This document shows positions 1 to 10,900 of a stretch of 64,000 bases of DNA, in pieces. The DNA lies in the NCBI GenBank assembly GCA_949358305.1, contig OX442314.1, positions 7,929,060 through 7,993,059 on the forward strand. The letters are read 5' to 3'. The position numbers were made by a program, and so were the translations under genes. The stretch comes from Strigamia acuminata (taxonomy: Eukaryota > Arthropoda > Chilopoda > Geophilomorpha > Linotaeniidae). The number at the start of each line of letters is the position of its first letter. Positions within the stretch are counted from its first letter, which is position 1. The notes under the pieces were generated by a model. The model was given only the letters and a program-made list of their open reading frames with translations. It did not search any database and had not been told where the DNA came from.

Positions 1-329
1 TTATTCTTCTTAATAAAAAACGCTAGATTCAAATAAAAAGGCAAATTTATTTATTTCTTTTTATTGTTTAAATATTCTTTTTTATTACTTAATTTATTTG
101 ACGCTAGAAACATATTACGTTGGCAACAATAGACGCTGGCAACTTACGACGCTGAATAAATATTATTAAAAATTACAAAAGAAATATTGATTATAAAACG
201 CTTAATTCGGAAATGCTGGCACATTAAAACTTAATAAAATATACTCCATAATTTGTTAGTTTTTTTCAGTTAACTTAAAAAAATGACAGCTACTATTTAT
301 AAAAACAATCCGACATTTGATCAGTTGCA
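1..329. other. AT-rich intergenic sequence, no gene seen
   Basis: Long A/T runs and no open frame with recognisable similarity. The next feature is a decayed Tc1-type transposase, so this may be part of the same element, but no terminal repeat was found. Confidence 0.5.
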
Positions 330-780
330 GCTAAAGTAATCCCTAAAAAAAGTAGACTTGTCCAAGTCCTCTAGTGGTTGCAATCAGAACTGGTCATTTG
401 CAATTTCAGCAGCAAGCTGAGTATGACTAGGCAGCGACAATTTTTATGGCCAGGATTGTACCTTCAAGCAAGATGGAGCACCCTTCCATATGGCCAAGAC
501 CATAATGAAATGATTTAACACAAAAAAATTACTTTTACCTTAGACAGGTAATTCACCAGATATGAATCTCATGAAAAATATTTGGCTGCTGATGTAGAAA
601 CGATTAAGAGCTCACAAATCCAGAAATGAAAGCTGCAATAACACAAGTGTGGGAATCAATCACCGCAGAGGATGACAAAAACTGACATCATCAATAGTGT
701 GAAGGATTGCTGCAGTGATCAGGTGAAAGCACCATCCCACCAAATACTGAGGTAAAACTCATTTAAAATGGTGGTTTTAA
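330..780 (+). pseudogene. Tc1/mariner transposase relic (C-terminal half)
   Basis: Conceptual translation in shifting frames gives the catalytic-region hallmark QDGAP-H-AKT near 465-500. It is followed by a line resembling SPDLNPIENLW near 550-585, and then a C-terminal stretch (PEMKAAITQVWESI) near 620-665 ending close to an H-PTKY motif near 735. This order is the one expected of the DDE domain of Tc1 transposases. Stops and at least two frameshifts interrupt it, so it cannot encode an active enzyme. The N-terminal helix-turn-helix part and the terminal repeats were not found. Confidence 0.6.
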
Positions 781-1079
781 TTTTTTTACTTCAAGTTTCT
801 AAACTTTTGCAACAGGGAACACATATTTCCATACTTTTGCTTTGGAACAGATGAAGAAAAATCATCATTTCTCTCTCATTTTTTATTTTTTTTTTAGTTT
901 ATACACTTTGTTTTAAAGCTGAATAAAAGAGCAACAATGTGTAGTAACTCGTCATATTTGTCAATCATTTATTTGCACGCAACAAAGAAGAAAGAAAAAA
1001 TAATTTTTGGAATCATTGATGTTTCCAAACTTATGCTTTCCACTAGTATATGTACACACACTGTACACTGGACATTAAA

Positions 1080-1175
1080 CACTCGTTCGTCTTTCCCGTC
1101 GCTGCACTCGTTCGTTTTTTCGGTCGACGCACTCGTTCGTCTTTCTCGTCGCTGCACTTGTTCGTTTTTTCCGTG
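1080..1175. repeat. Short minisatellite, CACTCGTTCGT-based
   Basis: Three to four imperfect copies of a unit of about 30 bp built on CACTCGTTCGTCTTTC-CGTCGCTG. The reading frames that cross it have no similarity to known proteins. Confidence 0.55.
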
Positions 1176-1206
1176 GCCGCCTTTGCCTACTCGATTCGTT
1201 TCAATC

Positions 1207-1440
1207 ATGGCGAATCCAAACAAAGTAGAATTCGGAAGAAGTGTCCGCCAAATGGAGACTTTATTGTATCGAAATTTCGAGTACGTTAAGGAGCGCGTAA
1301 ATTCTTGTGGCATTACTTCGAGGCGTTGTCGCTTCTATCAAAAGTATTCATGCAAACTTCGTGTGGTAACCGAAGGAAATATTGTTGTTGACGACAAACA
1401 ACCGGACCATACGCTGTTGCGATCCGGGTATTTTAACTAA
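1207..1440 (+). CDS. FLYWCH-type zinc-finger fragment
   Basis: From the ATG at 1207 the frame runs 77 codons to a stop at 1440. The product has the spacing of a FLYWCH domain: an FGRS-type opening, then LLYRNFEYV, then SRRC followed by C-KLRVVTEGN, and a terminal PDHT. The canonical tryptophan of the WRC signature is replaced by arginine, and the last histidine of the H-x-H pair is not obvious. FLYWCH domains occur in DNA-binding host proteins and commonly at the N-terminus of MULE transposases. With no downstream transposase in frame, this is most likely a transposon-derived fragment. I see no splice site that would extend it. Confidence 0.4.
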   Translation: MANPNKVEFGRSVRQMETLLYRNFEYVKERVNSCGITSRRCRFYQKYSCKLRVVTEGNIVVDDKQPDHTLLRSGYFN

Positions 1441-2090
1441 CTTAATCTTTAATCTAAGCTGGGTTAACTCGCAAGTGATATGCCGTTTATAGGACTTATA
1501 ATCAGGTTTGGCATCTTTGGTTTGTCTAGGGTGTATTGGGGAATAAATACATGTGTGGTTTAAACAAAAGCACAATAATTAATTCGGTTCTTTATACAAT
1601 AATAAATAATGAAATGAAATGCGTCTGTGTCGCGGAATAATAGAAATAGAAGTGAATGGCAAATGGCGTGTAACAATAGTTACATGCAACACGCGATCGG
1701 CGTGTATAACAACGGATCGTTGTTAAGATGGCTTCGTCTTCTCTAACGTTTAACTCGCACGTACGATGGCTGGGCGGGAACTCCGGAGTGGCTCTCGGTG
1801 GCTCCTGCGTCGGCGATGGTTCACGGTGAGCAAGGACTTCTCGTACGACGACGATGGCGAGCGTTCGCGCGCTCACGTTGGCGGTGATTTACGAGGAGTC
1901 TGAACTTCTACTTCTCAAAGGTGTAAATTAGCGGTTGCTAAGTCACACAAGGCGCAAACGGGTGCTAGCTTTGCACAATGGGCAAACCAAGCAGAGGTCT
2001 CAAAATACACAAACGTTAACACAATCAATACGAGCGAGATTCTCGAGCGTAGCAGTGACAAGGTGTTGTTAGTTTAAGTGTATATTCAAG
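1441..2090. other. Non-coding sequence, no gene recognised
   Basis: A minus-strand frame at 1592-1876 has no recognisable domain or signal peptide. The part near 1900-2090 (AGCAGTGACA and flanking GC-rich sequence) resembles LTR material seen elsewhere in the window, but I could not define ends. Confidence 0.35.
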
Positions 2091-2209
2091 AGTGTGCCAA
2101 AATTGGGGTTCCAAGCCTGGCACACTTCTGAGTTGCGCAGAAACTCTGCCCAATCAGCTCGGTTTGGTGCAACAAAGGAATCTGTTGCACCAAAACGGTT
2201 AATTACCAT

Positions 2210-2626
2210 TCACCCCAGCCAATTTGGGGTGAAATCTGCTTGGGGAGTATTCTCTTTCAACGTATCCCATGTCTTTTGATCGATTAGGTTTACAGTTGAC
2301 CCCAAATCAATTAATACGCTTACTTCTTGTTTTTCAATTTGCACTGCGACGCCATTATTTGGTCGTGCTGTGGTCACACAAAACGAATGGTCACTGTCAT
2401 TTCCATCATATTCATATTCATACTCATTAACTCCTACATACTGCACACGGTTCTTATTTCCACGTCCTCGACCTTCGGCACTCTTTAACCTGCAAACCTT
2501 CGAAAAATGGCCCAGTTTATGACAATAACCGCATTCCTTGTTTTTCGCGACCGTGCAATCGTTTGCCAAATGCCAAATAGCATTCTTTCGCCACTTGGGT
2601 CTTATCTTCCCACCTGTTGTCCACAT
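2210..2626 (-). pseudogene. Ty3/Gypsy fragment: zinc knuckle plus aspartic protease
   Basis: A 138-codon minus-strand frame contains a CCHC-like knuckle (C-GYC-HKLGHFSKVC, about residues 33-46) and, near residues 100-125, a retropepsin segment VSVLIDLGSTVNLID. The catalytic triad is DLG rather than DSG or DTG, which would be expected to disable the protease. The same protein family recurs on the + strand at 7098-7466 and 18999-19345, where the triad is the normal DSG. No LTR or reverse transcriptase adjoins this fragment, so it is a dead insertion. Confidence 0.75.
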
Positions 2627-2871
2627 TAAGGTGCTCTGCTGCTCAAAAAATTAGAAACACGTGAAATTTGTTTGTTTTGAAATGATCTCGTCATTTTATG
2701 GTTTTCTAACCTATTCCAATCGTTTTTTTACATCAAAATAAGCAAGAAACCTTATTTTTAAATGGAAACTTTTATTTTTCTCTTGTAATCAACTAAAATG
2801 AAAAAAAACACTGGTTCAAAAAATTATGAACAGTTGGTTAACAATGATTTATGACAATGTAGGCAATGATT

Positions 2872-3593
2872 TAGTACCATTTAATACCAAATAAAGTTAC
2901 CCTGCCTTAGGATAACTATGTACACCCCGTCTGAAATGGAATTAATTAGTGATTTTAATGTGCAAAAGTAGCCGCAGCTTAGTGGACTGGGGTATTGTCT
3001 TGCTGAAAGGTGGCTTTTCTGCCTTCGAGTCTAGTTTTGTAGGGACAGAAATGTTTCTTTAGCATGTCCTGATATGCATTTGCATGCATTCTTTTAGAAA
3101 TTAAGGCTAAAGATGTTTTTTCCTTAAAAATAAAACCACTCCATATCATCACAATTACTCCACCTTTGAAAAATACTCCTCTTCTTTATTTAAATTATGC
3201 CAATAGTATTTATTGCCATCTGGGTCATTAAGGTTGAACTTTTTTCATCACAGAAAATTATTTTCCTCCATTCTGCATCCCAGGTTTGATATTTTTTTGC
3301 CCACTTTAATCTGTCTTCTTTGTGCTTCTTTTTCAGGAATGGTTTTGCCTTCTTTTTCATCTACTTACTATTGTCATTCTTCTTCAAAACTCAAGTAAAT
3401 GTGGTATTTTATACATTTACACTCAATTCATTAGCAATTTTTCGAGCAGACTGATTTTTATTTACAGTCAAATGGAAAATGCGTCGCAGACCATGTTATT
3501 TCCACATTAAAATCTCTAATTAATTCCATGTTAGACAGGGTGTACATAGTTATCTTAAGGCAGGGTAACTTTATTTGGTATTAAATGGTACTA
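2872..3593 (-). mobile_element. Tc1-type transposon relic with ~85-bp inverted ends
   Basis: The left end (2872-2960) and right end (3507-3593) are inverted copies of each other, starting TAGTACCATTTAATACC. Between them the minus strand encodes a broken Tc1 transposase: FCDEKKFNLNDPDGNKYYW (first catalytic Asp region), an IWSGFIFKEK-like segment, the YQDMLKKHFCP region, and a FQQDNTPVH motif (second Asp). Several stops and frameshifts are present. A further Tc1-like terminus (CTGCTCAAAAAATTAGAAAC) begins near 2638, suggesting nesting with a second element. Confidence 0.7.
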
Positions 3594-3677
3594 AATCAAA
3601 TCAAATCAACGATTTTCGATGCCACGAGATAATACGTAAAGCTCTTACTCCATTTCCTCCACCGCTGGTCCAAATTC

Positions 3678-4534
3678 CAGTGTTGTATCTCGTTCACTAA
3701 ATCGCGAACTAGTTCTAGTTCGCGTTCATCATCGTTTTCAATTTAGGGAACTAGTTCTAGTTCCCGTTCACCCCCAAAACTCCAAGTGAACTAAGTTCTA
3801 GTTCAGTTCTAGTTCAGTTCTAGTTCAGTTCTAGTTCAGTTCATTTTACAAATATTTTTTTGCGAATTCAAATTTTTATTTACACCATTTTATACTGTAA
3901 ACTGTGGGGTCTCCATTCTCCGTGTTTTTCCCCAGTCGTTTCCACAATTCATCGAGAAGATTCAGGGGTGTTAGCCCCGTTTCAATCCAACAATCGACCA
4001 GCAGATTCATGCCTTCGAAGGAAAACGTCAGGGCGACGTCTACCGATTTTACGAGATCGCGCCGATCGCGAACGGACGAAAAAGTCCAAATTTTGGCCCG
4101 AAAACGATTGTAAGTATCCACAAAACCTTGTAGATGAAGTCTTGGCGCACAATTTGGTGCCAAGAACACAACAAACGGACCGTTCGTTGGCCTGGAAACG
4201 ACGAAAAACCGAAAACGAAAATTCGGCAATCGTCGCCATGTGTTCGAAAATGGTGAAAAAAGTCGTAAATTTCAAAAAATACCGCGATTTTGTGTGTTGG
4301 ATAAATTCCTCCAATCGAGCCTCATGGTAAAAGAAATCGTCAATGATTGGCTGTGACATAAAACGTCCGGTGAACGAACTAGAACTGAACTAGAACGTAG
4401 TTCCCGTCAAAAAAACGAACTTCGTTCGTTTTTCCCGTTCTTTCAAAACGGGGAACTAGTTCGCGTTTGTAGTTCGCGAACTACAAACTAAGTTCGCGAA
4501 CGCGAACTATTAGTTCTCGTTCGATACAACACTG
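3678..4534. mobile_element. hAT-type MITE, 857 bp, 8-bp TSD
   Basis: Both ends read CAGTGTTGTATC inward (perfect 12 bp). They are flanked by the identical 8-bp direct repeat CCAAATTC at 3670-3677 and 4535-4542; an 8-bp duplication and a CAGTG-type terminus are hallmarks of hAT transposons. Subterminal regions are packed with inverted copies of GAACTAGTTCTAGTTC and GTTCGCGAACTA motifs. Frames inside (3860-4330 on +, 3982-4359 on -) show no transposase motif, so the element is non-autonomous. Confidence 0.85.
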
Positions 4535-4734
4535 CCAAATTCCCATCTGTGATGACAAAATGTCCAACTGGCGGCAAGTTCAAGTTCCCCGCCATCATTC
4601 CGCACTAATAACATTAAGCACCGGTGTCTAATCAGTTTATCAACACACTCACACAGTCAGAGTTCGTGGATGTCAATTTCCCACGTTGATGTCAGCGGAT
4701 TTGCTTTTCTATCCTCGTCGCCAATGTAGTGTTG

Positions 4735-5229
4735 TGTATCACACATAAAACGAGGACCGATCTCGAGTGTAGCATAACATTAAGTGTATCATTTAATCAG
4801 CTGTTCACAATGAGGTAACACCAGGCGCCAGGTGTTGCCTCCAATACATGCTGCCATCTAGTGGCTCATTTATACACTAAGCGACATCACAAACATGTGT
4901 ACTCACAAAAAATGGATTTATTTAGTATGTTTGTTGGAATTTTGCAACCATTTCCGCACAATCACGTTACAAGTGTATAAAAACGTCCATGTCAATAAAA
5001 TCAGTTCTTATTTTTCAAGATGTTAGATTGTGTACTGCTAATCTTTTGACGCTTGTGTTTTAATTCCAACTGATTAAGGTGGGTGTAGTGTTGTGGATAT
5101 TGTCAGTAGCTGCCGCTACCAGTCTGATCACCCGGCGGCACAGGGCGATTGATCTTATGTAATAAAGTGGAATCAGTTTGTTACATCTAATCGACACGTT
5201 CACTTCCTGTCCCGGCTAATAACCTTACA
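4735..5229 (+). mobile_element. Solo LTR of a Gypsy element, with primer-site remnant
   Basis: The first ~165 bp (4735-4895) is nearly identical to 14522-14690, which abuts the decayed Gypsy pol, so both are LTR material of one family. A TATAAAA-like box near 4977 and AATAAA near 4997 fit promoter and polyadenylation functions of an LTR. It ends CTTACA followed by ATGGCGACGAGG near 5230, a typical LTR end plus primer-binding region. No gag follows. Confidence 0.55.
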
Positions 5230-5285
5230 ATGGCGACGAGGTGAAGTAGAATATGAATTCGTTAAATCCGTCGCGAAAGTAAAGG

Positions 5286-6960
5286 ATGTGACGGTGACGA
5301 CCACAACTCCTATCGCGTGATAGTACCGGGTATAAGTCGCGTGAAATAGTGATAAAATACGAGATAATAAAGACAAGAATAGTTTCTCAAATCATAACAT
5401 TTATTGTTGTTTAAACAATACAATCAATTCTAGATTATATAATAACTACTGCCGACATTTGGCAAGTTAAAAGTGCAAATTAAACTATACATCGAATAGC
5501 CGAATGGCTCTAAAATAATAACATTACGGTTCCTTGGATCACTGGATTCGGGAACGGCAGAACGCCCGCTTGACCGAGGTTATAGATGTCATCTGCTAGC
5601 CGGGCTGGCTGTGTCCTCGCGGTTTCCGTCGGCGCTTCGTAATCGTGAACTGGTTCCTTCGCGCTCTTGGTTCGTATCGTGTAATGTATCGTGGGTTGAT
5701 CCGAGAGGTGCGGTTGACTCATGGGCACCGCCACAACTTAGGTTGGACATTGGTTTGACTAAATGAAGTCATTTAGTCACCAAGGTTCCGCTTACGAATT
5801 ATCTTTAATTCGTGTTGTTGTGAGTTAAATATTTTAACGGCTTTGATTGATAAATTGTTGTCAATTTATTATTACGAATTTATTCGTTATAAATCAAACA
5901 AGTCTCGTGACTTTATTTGGGTTTGTTAACTTGACTTTAAGTTGAACAATTGAGTTTATTTTTAGCTGTCAAAATAATGAAGGTTTTAGTCGTCGCAACA
6001 CACAATTGCCGTCAAAGTTCACCTTGCCTAGCAGAACCGTATTGCGCGTGCCCTAAGTAACAGTACGGTGAGAGACGATACTGATACTCAGGGGGGTATA
6101 GCCCGCAGTTCTGCACAACAGAATTAACCACACGAGGTACTACTCATAAGTAGACTGCTTTGGCACCATTACCGAAGGGACGTGCGTTCCCAAACACTTG
6201 GTGCTACTGGCGGTAACTACACGTGTGCAGACTGTGTTGGCACCAACAGGTGATGGAGTCAGTCTCTTTCAGTAACAGTGCTACTGACGGTTACTAAATA
6301 CTTTGGTACCGCACATGGCTCTATTGTCCGACCACAAGAATACTTATGCGAAAGGCTTTCTCCTTGGCAAGACCGTTGACAGAAACATTAGTATCCTGAC
6401 CTACGCCTTCAATTGACGGGGGTTGCATGGTTCAGCAGAACCATGCTTGAGTTGTAAAAAGACAGTTATTTGACATGACCATAATCACATAACCAGACAA
6501 ATACATATAACTTTTTCAACTGGCTAACTTCCTGTTGTCAGGGAGTTTTATACTTGGTGGGATTAAGTTCCACCAATCTCGTATTACAGGAAATGGATAC
6601 AGAGATGCAAGTTCGGATTATGCTAATCTTTTAGCATAAACCGGAACTGGATACCGGGGACAGGAAGTGGATACCCAGGACACATTCCCGAGTCACACAT
6701 TAATCCTTTAATCTGCATGGTCACTATTCCAAGAATGTGACCAATTCTTTCTTCCAATCATTCAATGCAATAATATAACTTTATAATATTGTTAAGTTAA
6801 ATAATCTATACGAATATATTAAATACTTACTTATTATATTGAATGTTATTCATTTATTTCTGTATCTTCGCATTTACTGCTGATTTGCGATAGCGCCATC
6901 TAGTGGCGACATTGCACATTGACAAATGCGGTTTTAGCAGAAGAAATCTTTGTAGCTTTG
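5286..6960. mobile_element. Old LTR copy, family of the 31.6-44.7 kb Gypsy element
   Basis: It begins TGTGACGGTGACGACC, as do the intact LTRs at 31559 and 43073. It stays collinear with them across the CGCCCGCT, GGTGCGGTTGACTCATG and TTGACGGGGGTTGCATGG blocks, with many substitutions and indels. The right end is unclear (somewhere 6930-6990). It appears to be a solo LTR, since no internal retroelement sequence flanks it. Confidence 0.7.
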
Positions 6961-7097
6961 GCCGTGATACTTTGATATCATGAAGAAAGGATTGTTTTTT
7001 CTTATCAAACGAACATATTTGTAATTAAAACACCATAAATAACTTTATTTAGGAATTACATCGGTTTTACAACAAATACAGTAAAATTACCGTCAAA

Positions 7098-7466
7098 ATG
7101 GCGCAACGGCGCCTTCTGGTGGAAAATCAGGCATTTATAGCTCTTTTAATTTGTCATAAGGAGTGTGGATTTTGCCACAAACTCGGGCATTTCGCGAAGG
7201 TGTGCCGAATGAAGAATCCCACTGCAGGACGAGGTCGAGGTGCGAAGGACCGAGTACAGTACGTCAGTGTGAGTGGAATTCAGGAATATGGCTACGAAAG
7301 CGATTATTCATTTCGTGTTGCGACGTCGGCGAAGGAGGATTGCGTGAGCGTCTCAATTGCTCAACAAGAAGTTAAAATGCTTATCGATTCTGGCTCTTCG
7401 GCGAATTTGATAAATTTGGAAACATGGAAAATGTTGAAGAAGAGAGGAGTAGTCGCACATCAGTAA
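7098..7466 (+). pseudogene. Ty3/Gypsy fragment: zinc knuckle and protease (DSG)
   Basis: A 122-codon frame encodes ECGFCHKLGHFAKVC (CCHC knuckle), a basic GRGRG linker, and the retropepsin core VKMLIDSGSSANLINL with an intact DSG triad. It matches 18999-19345 at both DNA and protein level, including about 100 bp downstream (ACCAGATGGCGCGACTTG). It stops soon after the protease, so only a fragment of the element remains. Confidence 0.75.
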
Positions 7467-7610
7467 AGACTGATTTCTTATTTTACCACCAGATGGCGCG
7501 ACTTGTCTCGCGCATGCGCTCTTTCCTATCGCGGATCTTGTCTATTCAAGCGAGGAACAAGACAGGAAAAGAGAGAAGCATTTATTAAGAAAATTAAAGG
7601 TTCATTCACT

Positions 7611-7865
7611 TGTGTAAACTTATTTTCCATAGCAACTCTTTGTACGATGATTGTTAATAAATTGCCCTATTAACGTGTTTTCAGTTAGTAAAAGAAAGGC
7701 TTAATTAGATTTTGATTGCTATATAATTATTCACACTGAATGTAGCGTTTAGTAAATTTGATCAGACACTGTGTACGCTTTGACGTATCTTGAACGCCCC
7801 ATTGTATTTTACACGCACAAGTTAATTGGATTTTGTGGTTTCTAAGTCAACACTTATTGCGATTG
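7611..7865 (+). repeat. Repeat segment also found at 31.4/44.7 kb and 51.4 kb
   Basis: The run from TGTGTAAACTTATTTTCCATAG through CAGACACTGTGTACGC to CACGCACAAGTTAATTGG is shared with 31398-31558 plus 44726-44795, and with 51438-51660. Here it lies just upstream of the DEG/ENaC start codon at 7921. It could contribute promoter sequence, but at the other copies it is not adjacent to a channel start in the same orientation. Confidence 0.6.
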
Positions 7866-7920
7866 GGCTCAGTTCGGGGCCGAGTTTTGGCCGCACGAGC
7901 TAGTTGTAAAAATTGTAAAA

Positions 7921-10900
7921 ATGAAAGCAACTTTAGCGGTCAAAAGACACGTGGCCATGGCACGGAAGAAGGCGAGAAAAAAGGGAAAAGGTAACGTGTT
8001 TGATTGAAAAATGATTGAAAAGAAAAAATAATTGTATAGAATCGCGGTCATCCATCAGGTGTACGCGATTGCTGCGATCTGCCCGGCGCGCAATCGAATC
8101 CCCCCGAGAACACGGGCCAAGTGTTCGGTGAATTCGTCGACACTACGACGTTGATTGGGATTCGCTACATTCTCAAGAAGAAAAGCATTGCCTGGCTGTT
8201 GGCGTACGTTGCGTGCATGACTTTGAGCATCTATCAGTCGTTGCAGTCTGCACACGCTTACGTGGAGTATTTTATTTTATTTTTATTTTTTATTCGTGCC
8301 CACTTATGTTTATTTCAGGCAGGACAGCCACGAGCGAGTGTCGGTCGAGAGCAAGCAGTTGTTGCCATGGCCGTCAATCACGTTCTGCAGCAACGTCGTT
8401 CTACAATCGGCGATCGAAATCAGAGACAACGTACCCGAGTATGTCGAACTAAGTTCTCTGAGCTGCGACCAACTGACCAACAAAACCTACGTGGTAACTT
8501 AACTCTGGTAAAGTGTATAGTCTGTGTTACATGATTGTTTGGATCGGTCGAGGGCAGGATCGACAGGTGATGATTAATAGGCACGAAATAGCGGAATATG
8601 TGCGCAGGAAGTTGACGGAGAAGGAAAGACGAAATCGGTCGCTTGCCACAGGCGACTGGGTTAAAGGATGCACCTTCAGTCACGAATCGTGCAACCTTTC
8701 GTAAGATGCTACGTTCACACTTAAACCACTTTTGTACAAAAGTCGCCACTTTTGTAGAAAACCTGTGTTCACACTACCAAAGGTTTTCTACAACTCAAAA
8801 CAAGATGGCGGACTTTTCTACAACTCAAGTTGTAGAAAAGTTTTCTTAAACTTGACGTCACAACTGCAAAACACGCCCCCATTGTGTCATGTGACTGATC
8901 CTAGGAAAATCCAAAAAATAAAATGGACGCCATTTAAACTTTCAAGGCAACTTTCGGCATTAAAATAAAGCACTTTCAAATGCATCAAAAAATTAATACA
9001 ATACATCAAAAGATGGGGAATAAAACGATCTTTCTTTAAAAAAAAAGAACGTATTTCTAGCCCAAATGGTTCGTGAAATACGAACGGAAATGTGTTTTGT
9101 TCGTTTCGATAGAGTGGAAATAGATCGTGCATTTTCGTTTCGACCCCAAAATTGTCAACTTTTAATCTCGAAAATTTTTTTTAAAAATATGTCGGTTTAC
9201 TAAACTGGCATCCCTCTTTCTTTTAAAAAAAAGTAGAAGTTTCTATCTTTAATAGATCATTAGTTAAAAGCAACAATGCAAACCCCTAACAATCTAACAG
9301 TTGTACAAAACTATTCTTAAGTGTGAACAATTGATTTCGGATTTGTAGAACTTAGACTTGTAGAAAATGATAAGTTCTACAAAAGTGGTTTAAGTGTGAA
9401 CGTAGCAAGAGTTCGATTGTCAGAGTTGGCTTTATTCTGTTTGATTTTTCTAATATTTTTCAGAGATAAAAGCCTGTTTCACGAATTCAACAACCCTTAC
9501 GACGGCAATTGCTTCACGTTCAATCCAGCGATTAATCCTAACAGCGGATCGACGGCAGACATCGAGTCGAGTACATTTATCATTTGTGTAATTGCACGTT
9601 CGGCGCTTTATTTACGGTTTTGCCATCGGTTTAGGGTTGATTCTGGACTTTTTTCGTGCTGGCAAGCACGTGCAAATGGCCAGGAGCAAGCCCTTCGTTA
9701 CCGTTTTGATCCATTCACCCGGTACGACGCCGCTGATGGATTCGCCGCAAGCTTTCGACGTCTACGGCGGGCAAAACGTTAACCTGGCTTTACGATTGGT
9801 AAAAAGCAGGAATCCAAGTACACGCGTGTGTAATACGTAACATTTGTTTAGATCAAACGAGATTTTATGTTGAAAGCGCGAAGGAAGATTGCGAGTTGCG
9901 TCGTCGATGGACCGTCTGGAGACGAGTATCGCCAAGAAAATTTCTACTACGCCGACGAGACTCCGTACAAATATTCGCACGCAGTAAATTTCCATTTTTA
10001 ATTTCCATTTCAATTTAAATATGAAATATAGTAATGCAATTTGAGTAGGCGTGCATGAAAACCTGTTTACAAAAAAAAGTTTACGGTCCTTGCAACTTTC
10101 TCGACGCTACGTTCACCATGCTGCGCAATAGGTCGTACGAAGACGCACTCGTGCTCCAAATTCCTCCGATAAGTGAGTCGAATCCTAGAATCCATCGAAC
10201 GGAGAAAATAAAAAGGTTTTGTTCACACGTAGCCGCTTGTCACCAGACCGAGAATATCAAGGTTGGAATGGAAGAATGCAAGTGTCCATTTCCCTGCAGG
10301 TCTGAATTGTCCATTTTTTATTAGGCCGAGGCTATTTCCCCCAACGTTGGGGGAAATAATATGTACCTTATTTCCCCCAACGTTGGGGGAAATAGTCGGC
10401 CCTCACTGGCCAGACTATTTCCCCCAACAACTTTTTTTTGTACGGTAGGGGGAAATAACATGTACCTTATTTCCCCCAACGTTGGGGGAAATAGTCGACC
10501 TTCACTGGCCAGACTATTTCCCCCAACAACTTTTTTTTGTACGGTATGGGGAAATAACATTTCCCTTATTTCCGCACACAGTATGATGACAATGTTTTGC
10601 TGAATATGCCGTATACCGAATATTCGGCCCATTACAACTGATTACATAATTTATGTAGGAGATAAAAATATCAAATACCAAATTTATTACTAAAATTATT
10701 CAATATTTATTGGTATTGGATTACATGTGTAACAAGTAAAATCTTCTACACTGTTTAAATCATTAAGAAAATTCACATCCTTGTAATCATACTCAAGTAA
10801 ACAATCACGATGAAACCACTCACTGCACTTGTTGCATCTTATCATACCTCTCACCTTCTTTGTTCTGCAGAAGCAATAGACTCTATCATAACATTTTTTT

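Noticed and set aside
1592-1876. Minus-strand 94-codon frame
   Set aside because: No domain, signal peptide or repeat; likely chance in a locally GC-rich stretch.
9570-9640. Frameshift in the first channel gene
   Set aside because: The apparent frame change is explained by a 64-nt GT-AG intron (9571-9634) with correct phase.
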